DNA of 64,000 bases from Dasypus novemcinctus (lineage: Eukaryota > Chordata > Mammalia > Cingulata > Dasypodidae): contig NC_080694.1 in assembly GCF_030445035.2 (NCBI RefSeq), positions 69,393,147 through 69,457,146 of the forward strand, written 5' to 3'. Made by a program: the position numbers and the translations under genes. The notes under the pieces are model-generated. The model saw only the letters and a list, made by a program, of their open reading frames with translations, made no database searches and was not told the DNA's origin. Below are positions 1 to 12,332 of the stretch, one piece after another. Each line of letters starts with the position of its first letter. Positions within the stretch are counted from its first letter, which is position 1.

Positions 1-878
1 TTTCTTATTTCTATTTCATTTAGTTCTGCTCTGATCTTTGTTATTTCTTTCTTTCTTCTTCCTTTTTTTACTTATTCCTCCAAGTGTGCAGTTAAATCTT
101 CAATTTTGGCTCTTTCTTCTTTTTTGATGTATGAGTTTATGCTATGAATTTCCCTCTCAGTACAGCTTTTGCTGCGTCCCATAAGTTTTGATATGTTGTA
201 TTATCATTTTCATTAGTGTCAAGGCCATTAATGATTTCTTTTGAGATTTCCTCCTTGACCCAATGTTTGTGTAATCGAGTGTTGTTTAACTTCCATATCT
301 TGGTGCCAAATCTAGGTCTCTGGCCCTTGCAGATTTCCAGCTTTATTGCAATGTGGTGAGAAAAATTATTTAGTATGATTTCAATGTTTCTGAATTCATT
401 GAGACTTTCTCTGTGGCCTAGCACATGGTCTATCTTGGAGAATGATCCTTGTGCACTTGAGAAGAATGCTTATCCTGCTGTATTTGGGTGTAATGTTCTG
501 TGTATGTCTATTTGGTCCAGCTCCTCTAATATCCTGTTTAAAGTCTTTGTTTCTTTATTGAATCTCTGTTGAGATGTTCTGTCCAATGGTGATAGTGATG
601 TATTAAAGTCTCCAACTATAATTGTATAGGCATCTATTCCTTCACTTAGTTTTTCCTGTGTTTGCCTCATGTATTTGGAGGCACCCTGGTTAGGAGCATA
701 AATATTTATGATTATTCTTTCTTCTTAAAATATTATCCCTTTCACTAATATGTATTGCCCACCTTTGTTTCTCACAATAGTTTTGCATTGAAGGTGTTGT
801 TTTTTTTTTTCATGACCTACTCCTGCCCTTTTTTGGTTATTGCTTACCTGTAAGATTGTTTTCCAGCCATTCACTTTT
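1..878 (-). mobile_element. L1 retrotransposon, ORF2 endonuclease region (left part of an interrupted element)
   Basis: Read on the minus strand, the stretch encodes the second half of an L1 ORF2 endonuclease domain: phrases such as [25 protein letters not shown] and [10 protein letters not shown] match the better-preserved copy at 26.7-27.6 kb. It is broken by stops and frameshifts, so it is non-functional. The element continues at 4408-6376 after a 3.5-kb insertion; the 17 bases at 862-878 are repeated at 4408-4424. The 3' part of this L1 lies outside the window to the left. Confidence 0.93.
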
Positions 879-3760
879 TTCTTTTTTAAATTAATTTATT
901 TAAGTATATGACTTACAGGTAAACATATATAAACATAAGTGTATAGTAATAGTTGTGAACCTGCCAAACATATATAACATCATACAAGACTCTCATAGCT
1001 CACTCTACCAACAATACCTTGCATTGTTGTTAAACCTTTTTAACTAATGATTAAAGAGCATTGTCAAAATATTACTACTAACCAAAATATTCTCCCCCAA
1101 CCCACCCTATTATTAACTTTATATCATTTATATATGAACATACATAAACAATTAACTGTATAGTAAAAGTTGTGAACTTACAAGGCAAACATGCATAACA
1201 TCATACACGAGTCCCATACATCAGCCCTCCACCAACATCTTGCATTGTCATGAGATGTTTGTTATAAATTATGAAAGAATATTGTCAAAATCTTACTCAT
1301 TATAGTTCTTATCTTACATATGGTGTATTTTCTCCCCAACCCACCCTATTAGTTTTAAAAATATATTTTATGACAGAAGTTGTAACTTATAAAATGATCA
1401 TGCATATGTGCAGAATTCCCAAACAACACATCTCTATCAACACATCACACTGTGGTGGAACATTTGTTACAGATAAGATAATATCATCTGATTAGTACCA
1501 CATCCATAGCATACATTTGGCTCATATTTCCCATGGTGTCTCATTATCAACACAGTACATCTTTTGCATAGATGCAAGAATATTATATTACTATTGATAA
1601 CCGCAGTCCATAGGTCACTCCAGTTGTATTTTCCCCATGCTTTTCTATATTCCTAACACCTGCAGTAGTGATGTACATCTGCTCTAGTTCACAAAGGACA
1701 CTCTTGCATCTATACCATCAGTCACGATTCTCATCCCCCTCTTGATTTACTGTGCTATTCAGTTCCTATATTATTCTCTAGCATTCTGTCAATTGTCATT
1801 TACATACCTAGACTACCATTTTCAGCCACATCCCCATTTATAAACTAGCTGTTACTCACTATTTCTTACTCTCTACTCTGTATATTTCCACACTTTCACA
1901 GTAAAGCTAATTAAAACTTCTACATACATTAAACATAAGTAGTCCATCTCAGTCCTTTTATCTTCTTTAAGAATCTATGACCTACCCCCAGGTCTTGGAT
2001 ATTTTCATACAATTTCTTCTAGAAGTTTTATGTTTTTTGCTTTATTTTTAGTTTTTTGATCCATTTTGTGTTAATTTTTGCATAAGGTGTAAGATAGGGG
2101 TCCTCTTTCTTCCAGCTATGGATATCCAGTCTTGCAGCACCATTTGTTGAATGGACTGTTCTGCCCAAGGTGTGTGAGTTTGACAGGCTAGTTAAAAATC
2201 ACTTGACCATACAGGTGAGGGTCTATTTCTGAACCATCAATTTGGTTCCTTTGGTCTATGTGTCTTTATGTCAGTACCATGCTGTTTTTACCACTATAGC
2301 TAGGTTATATGATTTAAAGTCTGGAGATGAGTGTTTGCTTTTCCTTTTTATGATGTTTCTGGATATTCAGGAACCCTTACCCTTCTAAATAAATTTGGTA
2401 AAGGTGTTTACAATTTTTTAAAAATGCTGATGGAATTCTTGTTGGGATTGCATTGAATCTATATATCAATTTGAATAGAATTGACATCTTAATGCTATTT
2501 AGTCTTCCAATCCATGAGCATGGAATGTTCTTCCAGTTATTTAGGCCTTTTTTAAAAATTTCTTTTAACACTGAGTTGCAGTTTTCTGAATACAAGTGCT
2601 TTACATCATTGGTTAATTTTATTCCTACTTGAGTTTTATCTGCCATATTTTATTTTCACCACTCTTTTGACACTTGAAGTTACTTTTTTTGATATAATCT
2701 TCATTTCTAGACTCTTTTCCAGGCCTCTCTCTCCTGTCTTTTCTTTTCAGGCTCTAGCACACCCTTAAATATTTCCTGAAAACCTGGTCTTTTGCTTAGA
2801 AATTCTCTCAGTTTCTGTTTATCTGTGAATATTCTAATCTCACCCTTATTTTTGAAAGACAGTCTTGATGGATATAAATTCTTGGCTGCAAGTTTTTTCT
2901 TGTAGTATCTTAAATATATCAGACCACAGTCTTCTTGCCTCCATGGTTTCTGGTGAGAAATCAGCACTTAATCTTGTTGGGTATCTTTTATATGTTATGC
3001 ATTGCTTTTCTCTTGCTGTCCTCAGAATTCTCTCTTTGTCATTGACATTTGCCATTCTGATTAGTATGTGTCCTGGAGTTGGCCCATTTGGATTTTTTTA
3101 GATGGGAGTACATGGTGCTTCTTGGACGTGGATATGTATGCCCTTCAATAGGCTTGGGAAATTTTCTACCATTATTTCTTCAATATTTCTTCTGCCTCCA
3201 TTCCCTTCTCTTCTCTTTCTGGGACACCCATGACATGTATGTTTGCATGCTTTTTCTTGTCATTTAGTTCCCTGAGAACTTGTTCAATTTTTTCCATTCT
3301 TTTCTTCATCTGTTCTTTTGTATGTTCACTTTCAGATGCCATTTCTTCAGGCTCACCAATACTTTCTTCTGCATCCTCAAATCTACTCTTATATGATTCC
3401 AAAGTTTTTTAAAATTTCATTTATTGCACCTTCCATTCCCATAAGATCTGCTATTTTTCTATGTATGCTTTCAAATTCTTCTTTGTACTCAACCAGTGTC
3501 TTCTTAATATCCTTAATCTCTTTAGGCACCTCATTGAATTTATTAATCATTGTTTGAACATCTATGATTAATTGTCTCAACTCCTTTATGTCATCTGGAG
3601 GTTTATCTTGTTCCTTTAACTGGCTATATCTTCCTGTTTCTTCATGAGGTTTGTAAAGTCACTGTCTTTTGATATTAGTTTTGTAATCTGTAAATCCTTT
3701 TAGCTATAAAATCTCATGATTACTAGGGGAAAATTTCTATGGAAGTCAATTATATTTTCT
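879..3760 (-). mobile_element. Internally deleted L1 forming the 3' part of a chimeric insertion
   Basis: On the minus strand, from right to left: decayed L1 ORF1 N-terminal/coiled-coil sequence (about 3755-3170), the ORF1 C-terminal domain ending in a WKRV-like tail at 2707, an abrupt jump near 2650 into the ORF2 reverse-transcriptase region (motif [15 protein letters not shown]), the ORF2 remainder (to about 1990), and an AT-rich 3' UTR of about 1.1 kb ending in a weak T-rich tract at 879. The endonuclease and most of the RT domain are absent. The element belongs to a different, apparently older L1 subfamily than the 21-31 kb copy. Together with the ACAA2 piece at 3764-4394 it is bounded by one 17-bp target duplication (862-878 and 4408-4424). 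Confidence 0.85.
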
Positions 3761-3763
3761 TAG

Positions 3764-4394
3764 CTTTCCACCTCTGTTGTGATTGCAGAGCATATTTGTC
3801 ACATTCTTCTCTGCTTATTTTATATTTTGCAGCAAGATTTCTGCAGTAATTTCCATGGGGAATTGGACATATTGGTCTGTTATTCCTGTCCACAAAGAAT
3901 CTTCTAGCTTGAGATCTAATCCAAGCTTGGTTCCAAAACACACATTTCTGACACAGTAGGGAGCTTGGCTAATGCTTTCAATTTCTCCACACAAGACAAA
4001 TTCAGCATCTTTAACACAAATTTTCTGACATCCATTTATAATGGACTGGAAACCAGAGCCAGGAAGCCTATTTATAGTGAGAGCAGGGGTCTCTTTTGGG
4101 ATTACCACATGCAAACGAACACGCCTTGGTAAGTATATAGCATTTGAAGAACTCTGTATTACATTGCCTACAATGACACTGTCAATAATTTCAGGTGAAA
4201 CTTTGCCAGCAGAGAAGGCATTCTTGTCAGTAAATTCAGTTAAGTCAGTAGCTGTGAAATCTTTTGGAAGACCTCCATAAACTTCAAAGGATTTTTGCTT
4301 AGCAGCAACAATGAACACACCTCTCCCCCCATAGATAATTCTTCCCTTTCATCAGCGCTGCTAGATTTCCTAGATAACTGACATCTTCATGCCT
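3764..4394 (-). pseudogene. ACAA2: ACAA2 processed pseudogene, 5' part only (fused to L1)
   Basis: The minus strand encodes a clear match to mitochondrial 3-ketoacyl-CoA thiolase, the last enzyme of fatty-acid beta-oxidation. Recognisable runs include GGLPKDFTATDLTEF, SAGKVSPEIIDSVIVGN, IPKETPALTINRL, GSGFQSIINGCQKICVKDA, SQAPYCVRNVCFGTKLG and, after a frameshift near 3830, KISREECDKYALQSQQRWKA. There are no introns, so it came from mRNA. The usual protein is about 397 residues; this copy stops abruptly near codon 200 at 3764 and runs directly into L1 ORF1 sequence, with no 3' half, 3' UTR or poly(A). At its 5' side it extends past the start-codon region into what is probably 5' UTR before the target duplication. 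The active-site CGSG cysteine position reads as P in LPGSGFQS. It is not functional. Confidence 0.9.
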
Positions 4395-4407
4395 AAAGCA
4401 TGAAAGC

Positions 4408-6376
4408 TCCAGCCATTCACTTTTAACTTCCTTGAATCCCTGGGTGTTTCTTGTAGACAGCATATAGATGGATCATGTTTCCTTATCCATTCTTCCAATC
4501 TGTGTCTCTTAATAGGTGAGTTTAATCCATTGACATTTAGTGTTATTACTCTCAAAGAATTACTTATATTAGCCATATTTTCTTTGGATTTGTGTTTGTC
4601 ATATGTTTTTTTTTTCTCTTTTTGTCTTTTGAGTTGTTCCTTCACTCTCTTCTAACTCTCTGTGCTGTTTTTTTCTTTTCTCCTGTAGAGCTGCCTTTAG
4701 CATTTCTTGAAGGGCAGGTTTCTTGTTGACATACTCTCTTAATTTCTGTTTATCTGTGAATATTTTAAACTCTCCATCATTTTTGAATGCTAGTTTTGCT
4801 GGATGGAGTATTCTTGGTTGGAAATTTTTTCTTTTAGTTCCTTGACTATGCCATACAAATGCTTTCTTGTCTCCATGGTTTCAGATGAGAAATCAGCACT
4901 TGACCTTATGGAGACTCCCTTGTATGTGGTGATTCTCTTTTCTCTTGCTGCTTTCACTATTTTCTTAGTCTTGAGTATTGGATAATTTGACAAGTATATA
5001 TCTTGGGTTAGACCTTTGGGGATTTATGCTGTTTGGGGTGCATTGTGCTTCCTGGATATGTACAATAGGTTTGTGAAATTTTCAGCCATTGTTTCCTCCA
5101 ACACCCCTTCTGTCCCCTTTCCCTTCTCTTATCCTTCTGGGATATTTATAATGTTTATGTTTGTGCTTTTTGTTTTTTTATTCTGGTCTCTAAGTCTCTG
5201 CTGGATTTTTCTATCTTTTATTTTTCTACTATCTGTTTGATTTCAGATGTACTGTCTTCCCCCTCACTAACTCTTTCCTCTGCCTCTTCGAATCTGCTGT
5301 TATTTACTGAGAGTGTATTTTTGATTTCTTGGATTGCATAGTTCTTCACCATCATATCTGTTATATTTTTGTGTATGATTACAATATCTTCTGTATGTTC
5401 TGCTCCACTTTGTGATTTTTAGTTTATTTATTGGATTGGACCATGTTTTCCTGATTATTGGTATGGCTTGCAAGTTTTTGTTGCTGTCTGGTCATCATTT
5501 TATCTTGATGGGGTTATTCAGTTGATTAGCTTCTCTGTCTAGTGTCAGGTTTTATTCCAGTGTATTTCTCTGTGTGTGTTAAGTCTTCTATTTGGCACTT
5601 TTTTGTTCTTATTCTATTTCCTTGTTGTTGTCTAAGTTCCCTTGAAGGAAATATATTAGAGTGAGAACCCACACCTTGCCAGGAACCCTAAATATGCTAT
5701 TGGAAGCCTGCCAAGAATTTCCTACTGTCCCCCTCCCTTAGGTGTGTTGCACAGTACTAGTTAATTTCCTGACTACACCTTCTCCCAGACCAATTTTCCT
5801 TATCCCAGGGCATTTAGGTAAATTGGGCTGCCTCAGCAGATTTGCCTCTTACTTCTTCCTGTTTCTCCTCAAGCCATCTGAGGAGATGAGCTTCTTAAAG
5901 CTCAAAAAGGGGGGACCAGACAACTGAACTCACACTCCTCAGGCCCCTCTGCACCCTTCATCAGAACCCTCCCACTCTCAGAGTTTGTCTGAGACCAGCA
6001 GGTTCAGGGAATGCCAGGGTTCTGGGTTTGGGGAGCCCTGAGTTTGGGGAAGGGAGGATTTGAGGATCACAGATTTGGGGAACATGAGGTTTGGGGAATG
6101 CTGCTGTGCAACTGGCAGGATTCAGGGAATGTTGTGGCTACCTGCCTAAGGGAAGGGTTTAGCCTTCCCACAGCTTCAGTCACAAGTACCTAAGCCCATG
6201 GTTTTACCTAGAGCAATCACTCTTTGTTATACTCTCTCCAGATCAATGTCCAGAAGCCTCCTGCTTTGTGGGTTCTCCAAATAGCTCACTCAGGTAGGAT
6301 TTTGTCTTCACTCAGCCAAATTTTTGTAGGAGAGATGATGAGGGTGCACTTACTCTGACACCATCTTGCCTGACCT
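4408..6376 (-). mobile_element. L1 retrotransposon, 5' part: ORF2 start, ORF1 and 5' UTR (right part of the interrupted element)
   Basis: Continuation of the element at 1-878. On the minus strand, ORF2 starts near 4577 ([19 protein letters not shown], then CCLQET), decayed ORF1 lies at about 4690-5500 (KAAREKRITTYKGVSIRSSADFSSETME is part of its RNA-binding half), and a G-rich 5' UTR follows to about 6376. The 5' UTR contains loose repeats of a TTTGGGGAA-type motif between 6030 and 6110 on the plus strand. Its 5' end carries CCATCTTGCC (6361-6370), which on the minus strand is GGCAAGATGG, a YY1-like core typical of L1 promoter starts. Several frame breaks make both ORFs dead. Confidence 0.88.
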
Positions 6377-7140
6377 CTGTAGTATGTTTTAAAGCCAGAA
6401 AATTTCATTTTTCTTTTTCAATGTCTTCGGCCATTTGGGCCCTCTTTTCCTTCCAAATAAATTTCATAGTTTTTCCAGTTCATTAAAAAATGCTTCCATA
6501 GGATGGAGGAATAGAGTATGGATTAGAGTGGACTTACAGATATTCTATTTATGAACTATTGTGATTAGTAATCAAAGAAAATGTAGCATTGACATGGAGA
6601 AAGTGGCCATGGTAGCTGCTGAGGGTAGGGAGTGGGAAGAAAAGATGTGATGTGGGGACATTTTCAGGACTTGGAGTTGTCCTGGGTAGTACTGCAGGGA
6701 CAGTTACTGGACATTGTATGTACTCCCATGGCCCAATGGTGGACCAGGGGAGAGTGTAAACTATAATGTGGACCATTGACCATGTGGTGCAGCAGTGCTC
6801 AGAGATGTGTTCACCAAGTGCAATGAATGTCCCATGATGAGGGAGGAGGTTGTTGTTATGGGAGGAGTGGGGTGAGGGGGGTGGGGGTATATGGGGACCT
6901 CATATTTTTTAATGTAACATTAAAAAATAAATAAAGACAAAAAATAAATAAAGACATAAGCCAAATTTAAAAAATGCTGGGTTGATTTTTATTGGGATTG
7001 CATTAAATCTCTAGATCAGTTTGGGTAGAATAGACATCTTAATGGTATTTAGTCTTCCTATCTTTGAGCAGGGAATATTCTTCCATTTACTTGTCTTTTT
7101 TAATTTTCTTTAACAAGGTTGTGTAGTTTTCTGTGTATAC
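6377..7140 (-). mobile_element. L1 ORF2 fragment (RT/C-terminal linker region), interrupted, at the left edge of the minisatellite
   Basis: 6377-6482 and 6979-7140 are one block of L1 ORF2 on the minus strand, colinear with about 24985-25275 of the large L1 (the [10 protein letters not shown] / [13 protein letters not shown] region). It is split by a plus-strand L1 3' end at 6495-6966. Its right end passes without a visible boundary signal into the first minisatellite unit near 7141, and its left end abuts the 5' end of the preceding L1. Confidence 0.85.
6495..6966 (+). mobile_element. 5'-truncated L1 3' end
   Basis: Reverse complement of the 3' UTR end seen at 21.3-21.7 kb, including the CCATGATG/GGGAGGAG stretch and the ACCTCATATTTTTTAATGT terminus, followed by an A-rich tail with AATAAATAAAGAC repeats. 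It lies inside an antisense ORF2 fragment and is flanked by a 12-bp duplication, TTAAAAAATGCT, at 6483-6494 and 6967-6978. Confidence 0.9.
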
Positions 7141-10100
7141 ATCAAACACTCTCTTACCTGTTGTCCATGGGGAGGAAGATAGTTTGATTCCAGTTTGCAC
7201 TTCCTGGATGTTATTTAGGAAACATGCTCTCACCTGATTCCCTAGGGGGGAGGAGGATAGGGTGATTCCAGGTTCCAACTTCTGAATGTAGTTCCAGAAT
7301 GATGCTCACTCCTGGTGCCAGGGTGGGAGGAGGATGCAGTGAATCCAGGATCCATTTCATGGATGTAATTTAGGAATATTGGTGCCATCTAGTGCCAGTG
7401 GGGGGAAGAGGATGGGGTTATTAAAGGTTCCAGTACCTGGATGTACGTTAGGAAACATGCTATGAGCTGGTACTCATAGAATGAGGAGGATGGCATGATT
7501 CCAGCTTCCCCTTCCTGGATATAGTTTAAGAAACACTCCCACATCGTGTCCATGGGGGGAGGAGGATGGAGTGATTTCTGGTTTCACTTCCTCGATGTAA
7601 TTCAGGAAACACACTCAAACCTGCTGACCATGGGGGGAGGAAGGAGGGGTGATTCTAGGTTCCACTTCCTGGCTGCTGTTTAGGAAACATACTCTCAACT
7701 GGTGCCTGTGGGGATGTAGGATGGGGTGATTCCATTCTCCACTTTCTGGATGTAGTTTAGTAGACACACACCCACCTGGTGCCTGTGGGGAGGAGGACAG
7801 GTTGATTCCAGGTTTCACTTACTGTGTGTAATTTAGGAAACAGGCTCTCACCTCGTGAGCATTAGGAGAGGAGGATGGGGTGGTTCCATGTTCCACTCGT
7901 GACTGTTGTTTAGGAAACACACTCCTTCTGGGTGCACCTTGCAGGAGAAGGGTGGGGTGATATCAGGTTCCACTTCATAGATGTAATTTAGGAAACAGGC
8001 ACCATCTTGATTCCTGTGGTGGTAGGAAGAAGGGGTGATTCCAGGCTCCATATCCTGGATGTAGTTTAGGAGACATGCTCCAACCTGGTGCCCATGGGGA
8101 GGTCGGGTTGATTCCAGGTGTCACTTCCCAGACGTAATTTAGGAAACACACTTCTACCTGGTTCCCATGGTGGGGGGTGGAGGATTGGATGATTTTATGT
8201 ACCAACTCTGGGATATAGGTTTGGAATGATGCTCCCATCTGGTGACTGTTGGGGGATGAGGATGGGGTGATTCTAGGTTCCACTTCTTGGTTGTAGTTTA
8301 GTAGACATATTCCCACCTGGTGTCCATGGGGAGGTGGACGAGTGGTTTCTAGGTTATACTTCCTGGATGTAATTTAAGAAACAGTCTCCCAACTGTGACC
8401 ATGGGGAGAGGAGGTTGGTGGATTCCATGTTCCACTTCTAGAGGTATTTCAAGAAACACACTACCACCTGGTGCCCATGGGAGGAGGACGGCATGTTTCC
8501 AGGTTTTACTTCCTTGGTGAAATTCAGGGAACACTCACACCTGCTGACTGTGGGGGGAGGAAGGAGTGATGGTTCCAGGTTCCACTTCCTGGATCTAGTT
8601 AAGGAAGCACAAACCCACCCAGTACTTGTGGGGGGGACAATGATGGGGTGATTCCAGATTCCACTTCCTGAATGTAGTTTAGGAAACATGCACCATCCTG
8701 GTGCCCATTGGGAGGAGGATGGGTTGATTCCAGGTTTCATTTCCTTTATGTAATTTAGGAAACAGATTCCCACCTGGTTCCTAGTGGGTGGGGAGGAGAA
8801 TTGCAAGATTCCAGGTTCCAACTCCTGGATATAGTTTTGGAACGATGCTCCCACCTGGTTCCAGTAGAGGGAGGAGAGTGCGATGATTCCAGGATCCACT
8901 CCCTGGATGTAGTTTAGGGAATTCACTCGCACCTAGTTCCAATGGGGGGAGAGGAGGATGGGGTGATTTCAGGCACCACTTCCTGGATGTAATTTAGAAG
9001 ACAAGCTCCCACCTGGTGCTCTTGCTGGGAGGAGGATCAGGTGATTTCAGTACCCACATCCTGGATGTAGTTTAGAAATACAATTCCTCCAGTTCCCGTG
9101 TTCAGAGAAGAATGGGATGATTTGAGGTTCCACTTCCTGTTTTTCGTTTAGAAGACACACTCCAATCTGGTGCTCATGGGAGGCATAGAATCGGGTGATT
9201 CCAGGTTCCACTTCTTGGATATAATTTAGGAAACACGCTCCCACCTGGTGCTTATGGGAGAAGGAGGAAGGGGTGAATCCATGTTCCACGTCCTTGGATA
9301 CTTTAGGAGACCGGGTGCAATTGGTTGAAGGAGGTTTGGCGGATAAGAGTTTTCACTTCCTGGATGTACTTAGGAAACATGCTCCCCCATGCTGCCCTTG
9401 TGGGGAGGAGGATGGGGTGATTCCAGGCCCCCCTTCCTGGATGTAATTTAGGAGACAGGCTCCCACCTGTTGACTGTGGGGAGAAGAGGATGGTGTGATT
9501 CCATGTTCCAATTCCTGATTGTAGTTTAGGAAACACACTCCATCCTGGTGTCCATGGTGGGAGGAGGATGGGTTGATTCTAGTCCCCATATCCTGGATAT
9601 AGTTTAGGAGATATGCTCTAATCTGGTGTCAGTGGTGGGAGGATGATGAGGTGATTCTAAGATCCACTTCCTGGATGTAGCTTAGGAAATTCACTCCCAC
9701 CTAGTGCCAGCGGGGTGAGGAAGATGGAGTGATTCCAGGTTCCTGTACCTGGATGTAGTTTAGGAAACATGCTATCACCTGGTGCCCGCTGGAGGAGGAG
9801 AATGGCATGATTCCAGCTTCCTATTTTTGGCTGTAGTTTAGGAAACATGCTCCAACCTGGTTTCCATGGGAGAAAGAGGATGGAAACATTCCAGATTTCA
9901 CTTCTTTGATGTAGTCCAGGAAACACAAACACACCTGCTGACCATGGTGGGAAGAAGAAGGGGTTCTTCCGGGTTCCACTTTCTGGATCTCATTAAGGAA
10001 ACACTCACCTACTTAGTGTCCATGGGGGAGGAGGACGGAATGAGTCCAAGTTACACTCCCTGGATATAGTTTAGGAAACAAGCTCCCACCTGGTGCCAGT

Positions 10101-11418
10101 GGGTGAAGTACGATAGGTTGGTTCTAGGTTACACTTCCTGGATGTAGTTAGGAAACACGTTCCCAGCTGGTGACCATGGGGGGAGGAGTTTGTCATGGTT
10201 CCATGTTCCTCTTCCTGTCTGTAGTTTAGGAAACACACTCCCACCTTATGCCCATGGCAGGGGGGGCGAGGATAGGGTGAATCCAGGTTCCACTTCTTGG
10301 ATGTAGTTTAGAAGACATGCTCTCAGCTGGTGTCCGTGTGGGAAGAGGATTAATTGATTCCTGGTTCCAATTCCTGGATATAATTTAGGAAACAAACTCT
10401 CACCTGCTTCCCTGGGGAGGGGAGGAGGATTGGGTGATTCCACGTTCCATGTCGTAGTTATAGTTTTGGTAGGATGCTCCCTCCTGGTGCTAGTGCAGGG
10501 AGGAGGATGGGGTAATTCCAGTTTCTACTTCCTGATAGTTTAGAAATACGCTTCCTCCGGTTCCCATGGGTGGAGAAGAATGGGGTGATTTGAAGTTGCA
10601 CTTCCTGGTTTTCATTAAGGAGACACATTCCCACCTAGTGCTCCTGGGGGATGTATGATGGGGTGATTCCAGTTTCAACATCCCGGATATAGTTTAGGAA
10701 ACACACTCCCACTTTTTGCTCATGGGAGAAAGATGAGGTGAATCCACATTCCACTTTCTTTGTGTAGTTTAGGAAACACTCCCACCTGGTGCAATTGGTT
10801 GAAGGAGGATTGGAGGATAACAGGTTCCACTTCGTGGATGTAGTATAGGAAATACCCTCCAACCTGGTGCCCTTGGGGGGAGGAAGTTGGAGTGATTCCA
10901 GGCTCTATTTCCTGGATGTAGTTTAGGAATCAAGTTCCTTCCTGGTGACTGTGGGGTGAGGAGGATGGGGTGATTCTATGTTTCACTTCCTGGCTATAGT
11001 TTAGGAAACAGGCTACATCTTGATGCTCATGGAGGGAGCAGGATGGGGTAATTCCAGGTTCCACTTCCTGGATTAGGTAGAAAACACATTCCATCCTGGT
11101 GCCTGTGATGGGAGCAGGATGGGGTGATTCCAGACCTATATCCTGAATGTAGTTTAAGACATATACTCCAACCTGGTGCCCTTGGGGAGGAGGATGGGTT
11201 GATTCCAGGTTTCAATTCCTGGATGTAATTTAGGAAACAGCCTCCCACCTGGTCCCCATGGTGTGTAGAAGGATTGTGTGATTCTAGGTTCTGACATTTG
11301 CGCATTGTTCTGGAATGATGCTTCCACTTGGTGACAGTGGGAGGAGGAGGATGGGGTGATTCCAGGATCCACTTCCTAGATGTAGTTTAGGAAATTCATT
11401 CCTAAATAGTGCCAGTGA
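7141..11418. repeat. Giant 78-bp minisatellite, segment 1
   Basis: Direct tandem repeats with no spacers. The plus-strand unit reads approximately GATTCCAGGTTCCACTTCC, TGGATGTAGTTTAGGAAACA, CGCTCCCACCTGGTGCCCAT, then GGGGGGAGGAGGATGGGGT. Start-to-start distances that I measured are mostly 76-82 bp. Units differ by scattered substitutions and small indels, so the array is old or was never homogenised. Each unit carries an E-box-like CACCTG, an ETS-like core (GGAAGTG on the minus strand) and a GGAGGAGGATGG G-rich block. It begins inside L1 ORF2 sequence. Confidence 0.97.
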
Positions 11419-12332
11419 CCACAGTAGTTGCTGAGGGCAAGGAGAGAGAAGAAGATATGTGATGTGGGGGCATTTTTGGGACTTTGAGTTGTCCTAAATG
11501 ATATTGCAGGGTCAGATGCTGGACTTTATATATCCTGCCATAACCCACTGAAGGTACTGGGGGAGAGTGTGAACTATAGGGTAAACTATTATCTATGTGG
11601 TGCAGCAGTGCTCCAGAATGTGTTCACCGAGTGCAATGAGTGTTCTACAATGATGGGGGAAGTTGTTGGCGTGGGAAGAGTGGGGTGGGGTGTGGGGGTA
11701 ATATGGGAAACTCTTATATATATATTTAAAAGATTTATTTATTTATTATTTATTTCTCTTCCCTTCCCTTCCCCCCAGTTGTCTGCTCTCTGTGTCCATT
11801 TGCTGTGTGTTCTTCTGTAACCACTTCTATCCTTACCAGTGGCACCCAGAATCTGTGTTTCTTTTTGTTGCATCATCTTATTGTGTCAGCTCTCTGTGTG
11901 TGCGGCACCATTCTTGGGCAGGCTGCACCTTCTTTCACGCTGGGCGGTTCTCCTTACAGGATGCACTCCTTGAGCATGGGTCTCCTTTATGTGGGGGACA
12001 CCCCTGTGTGGCACAGCACTCCTTGCGTGCATCAGCACTGCACATGGGCCAGCTCCACACGGGTCAAGAAGGCCCAGGGTTTGAACTGTGAATCTCCCAT
12101 GTGGTAGGCAGAAGCCCTATCCATTGGGCCAAGTCCACTTCCCATCTTATATTTTTTAATGTAACATTTTTTTTTGTGATGTGTTCATCTTCAAAAAAAT
12201 ACAACTTACAAAAATGATGGGGTAGGGGTGGGGAGTGGGGTATATGGGAACCTCTTATTTTTTAAAATGTTTTTTAAAGTAACATTCTTTGTGATCTATT
12301 AACTTTAGTAAAAAAGTGTAAAAAAAATTAAG
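11419..12332 (+). mobile_element. 5'-truncated L1 3' end carrying a SINE
   Basis: Plus-strand copy of the same L1 3' UTR end as 6495-6966 (starts at CCACAGTAGTTGCTGAGGG). It is interrupted by a SINE at 11720-12144, and its terminus and A-rich tail resume at 12145-12332. The probable target duplication is TAGTGCCAGTGA at 11407-11418 and its 10/12 match at 12333-12344; because this is also minisatellite sequence, the boundary is less certain than for the other insertions. Confidence 0.88.
11720..12144 (-). mobile_element. Long-form tRNA-derived SINE, xenarthran DAS type
   Basis: About 425 bp in antisense. On the minus strand its head has an A-box-like TTGGCCCAATGGAT (12119-12132) and a B-box-like GTTCAAACC (12079-12087). 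A body of about 330 bp follows, then an A/T-rich tail (TAAATAAATCTTTT). An 8-bp duplication TCTTATAT flanks it (11712-11719 and 12145-12152). A second copy lies at 62873-63283. The repeat type is the main evidence that the genome is xenarthran. Confidence 0.85.

Noticed and set aside
4041-4280. 79-residue plus-strand open frame
   Set aside because: Antisense of the ACAA2 pseudogene.
8438-8932. 164-residue minus-strand open frame, and dozens of similar ones across 7.1-35 kb
   Set aside because: They are translations of the 78-bp minisatellite, with equally open alternative frames and indel breaks every few units; no evidence of a real gene.
11792-12107. Plus-strand open frames of about 100 residues (also 62829-63303)
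   Set aside because: They lie wholly within antisense tRNA-derived SINEs and recur in both copies.
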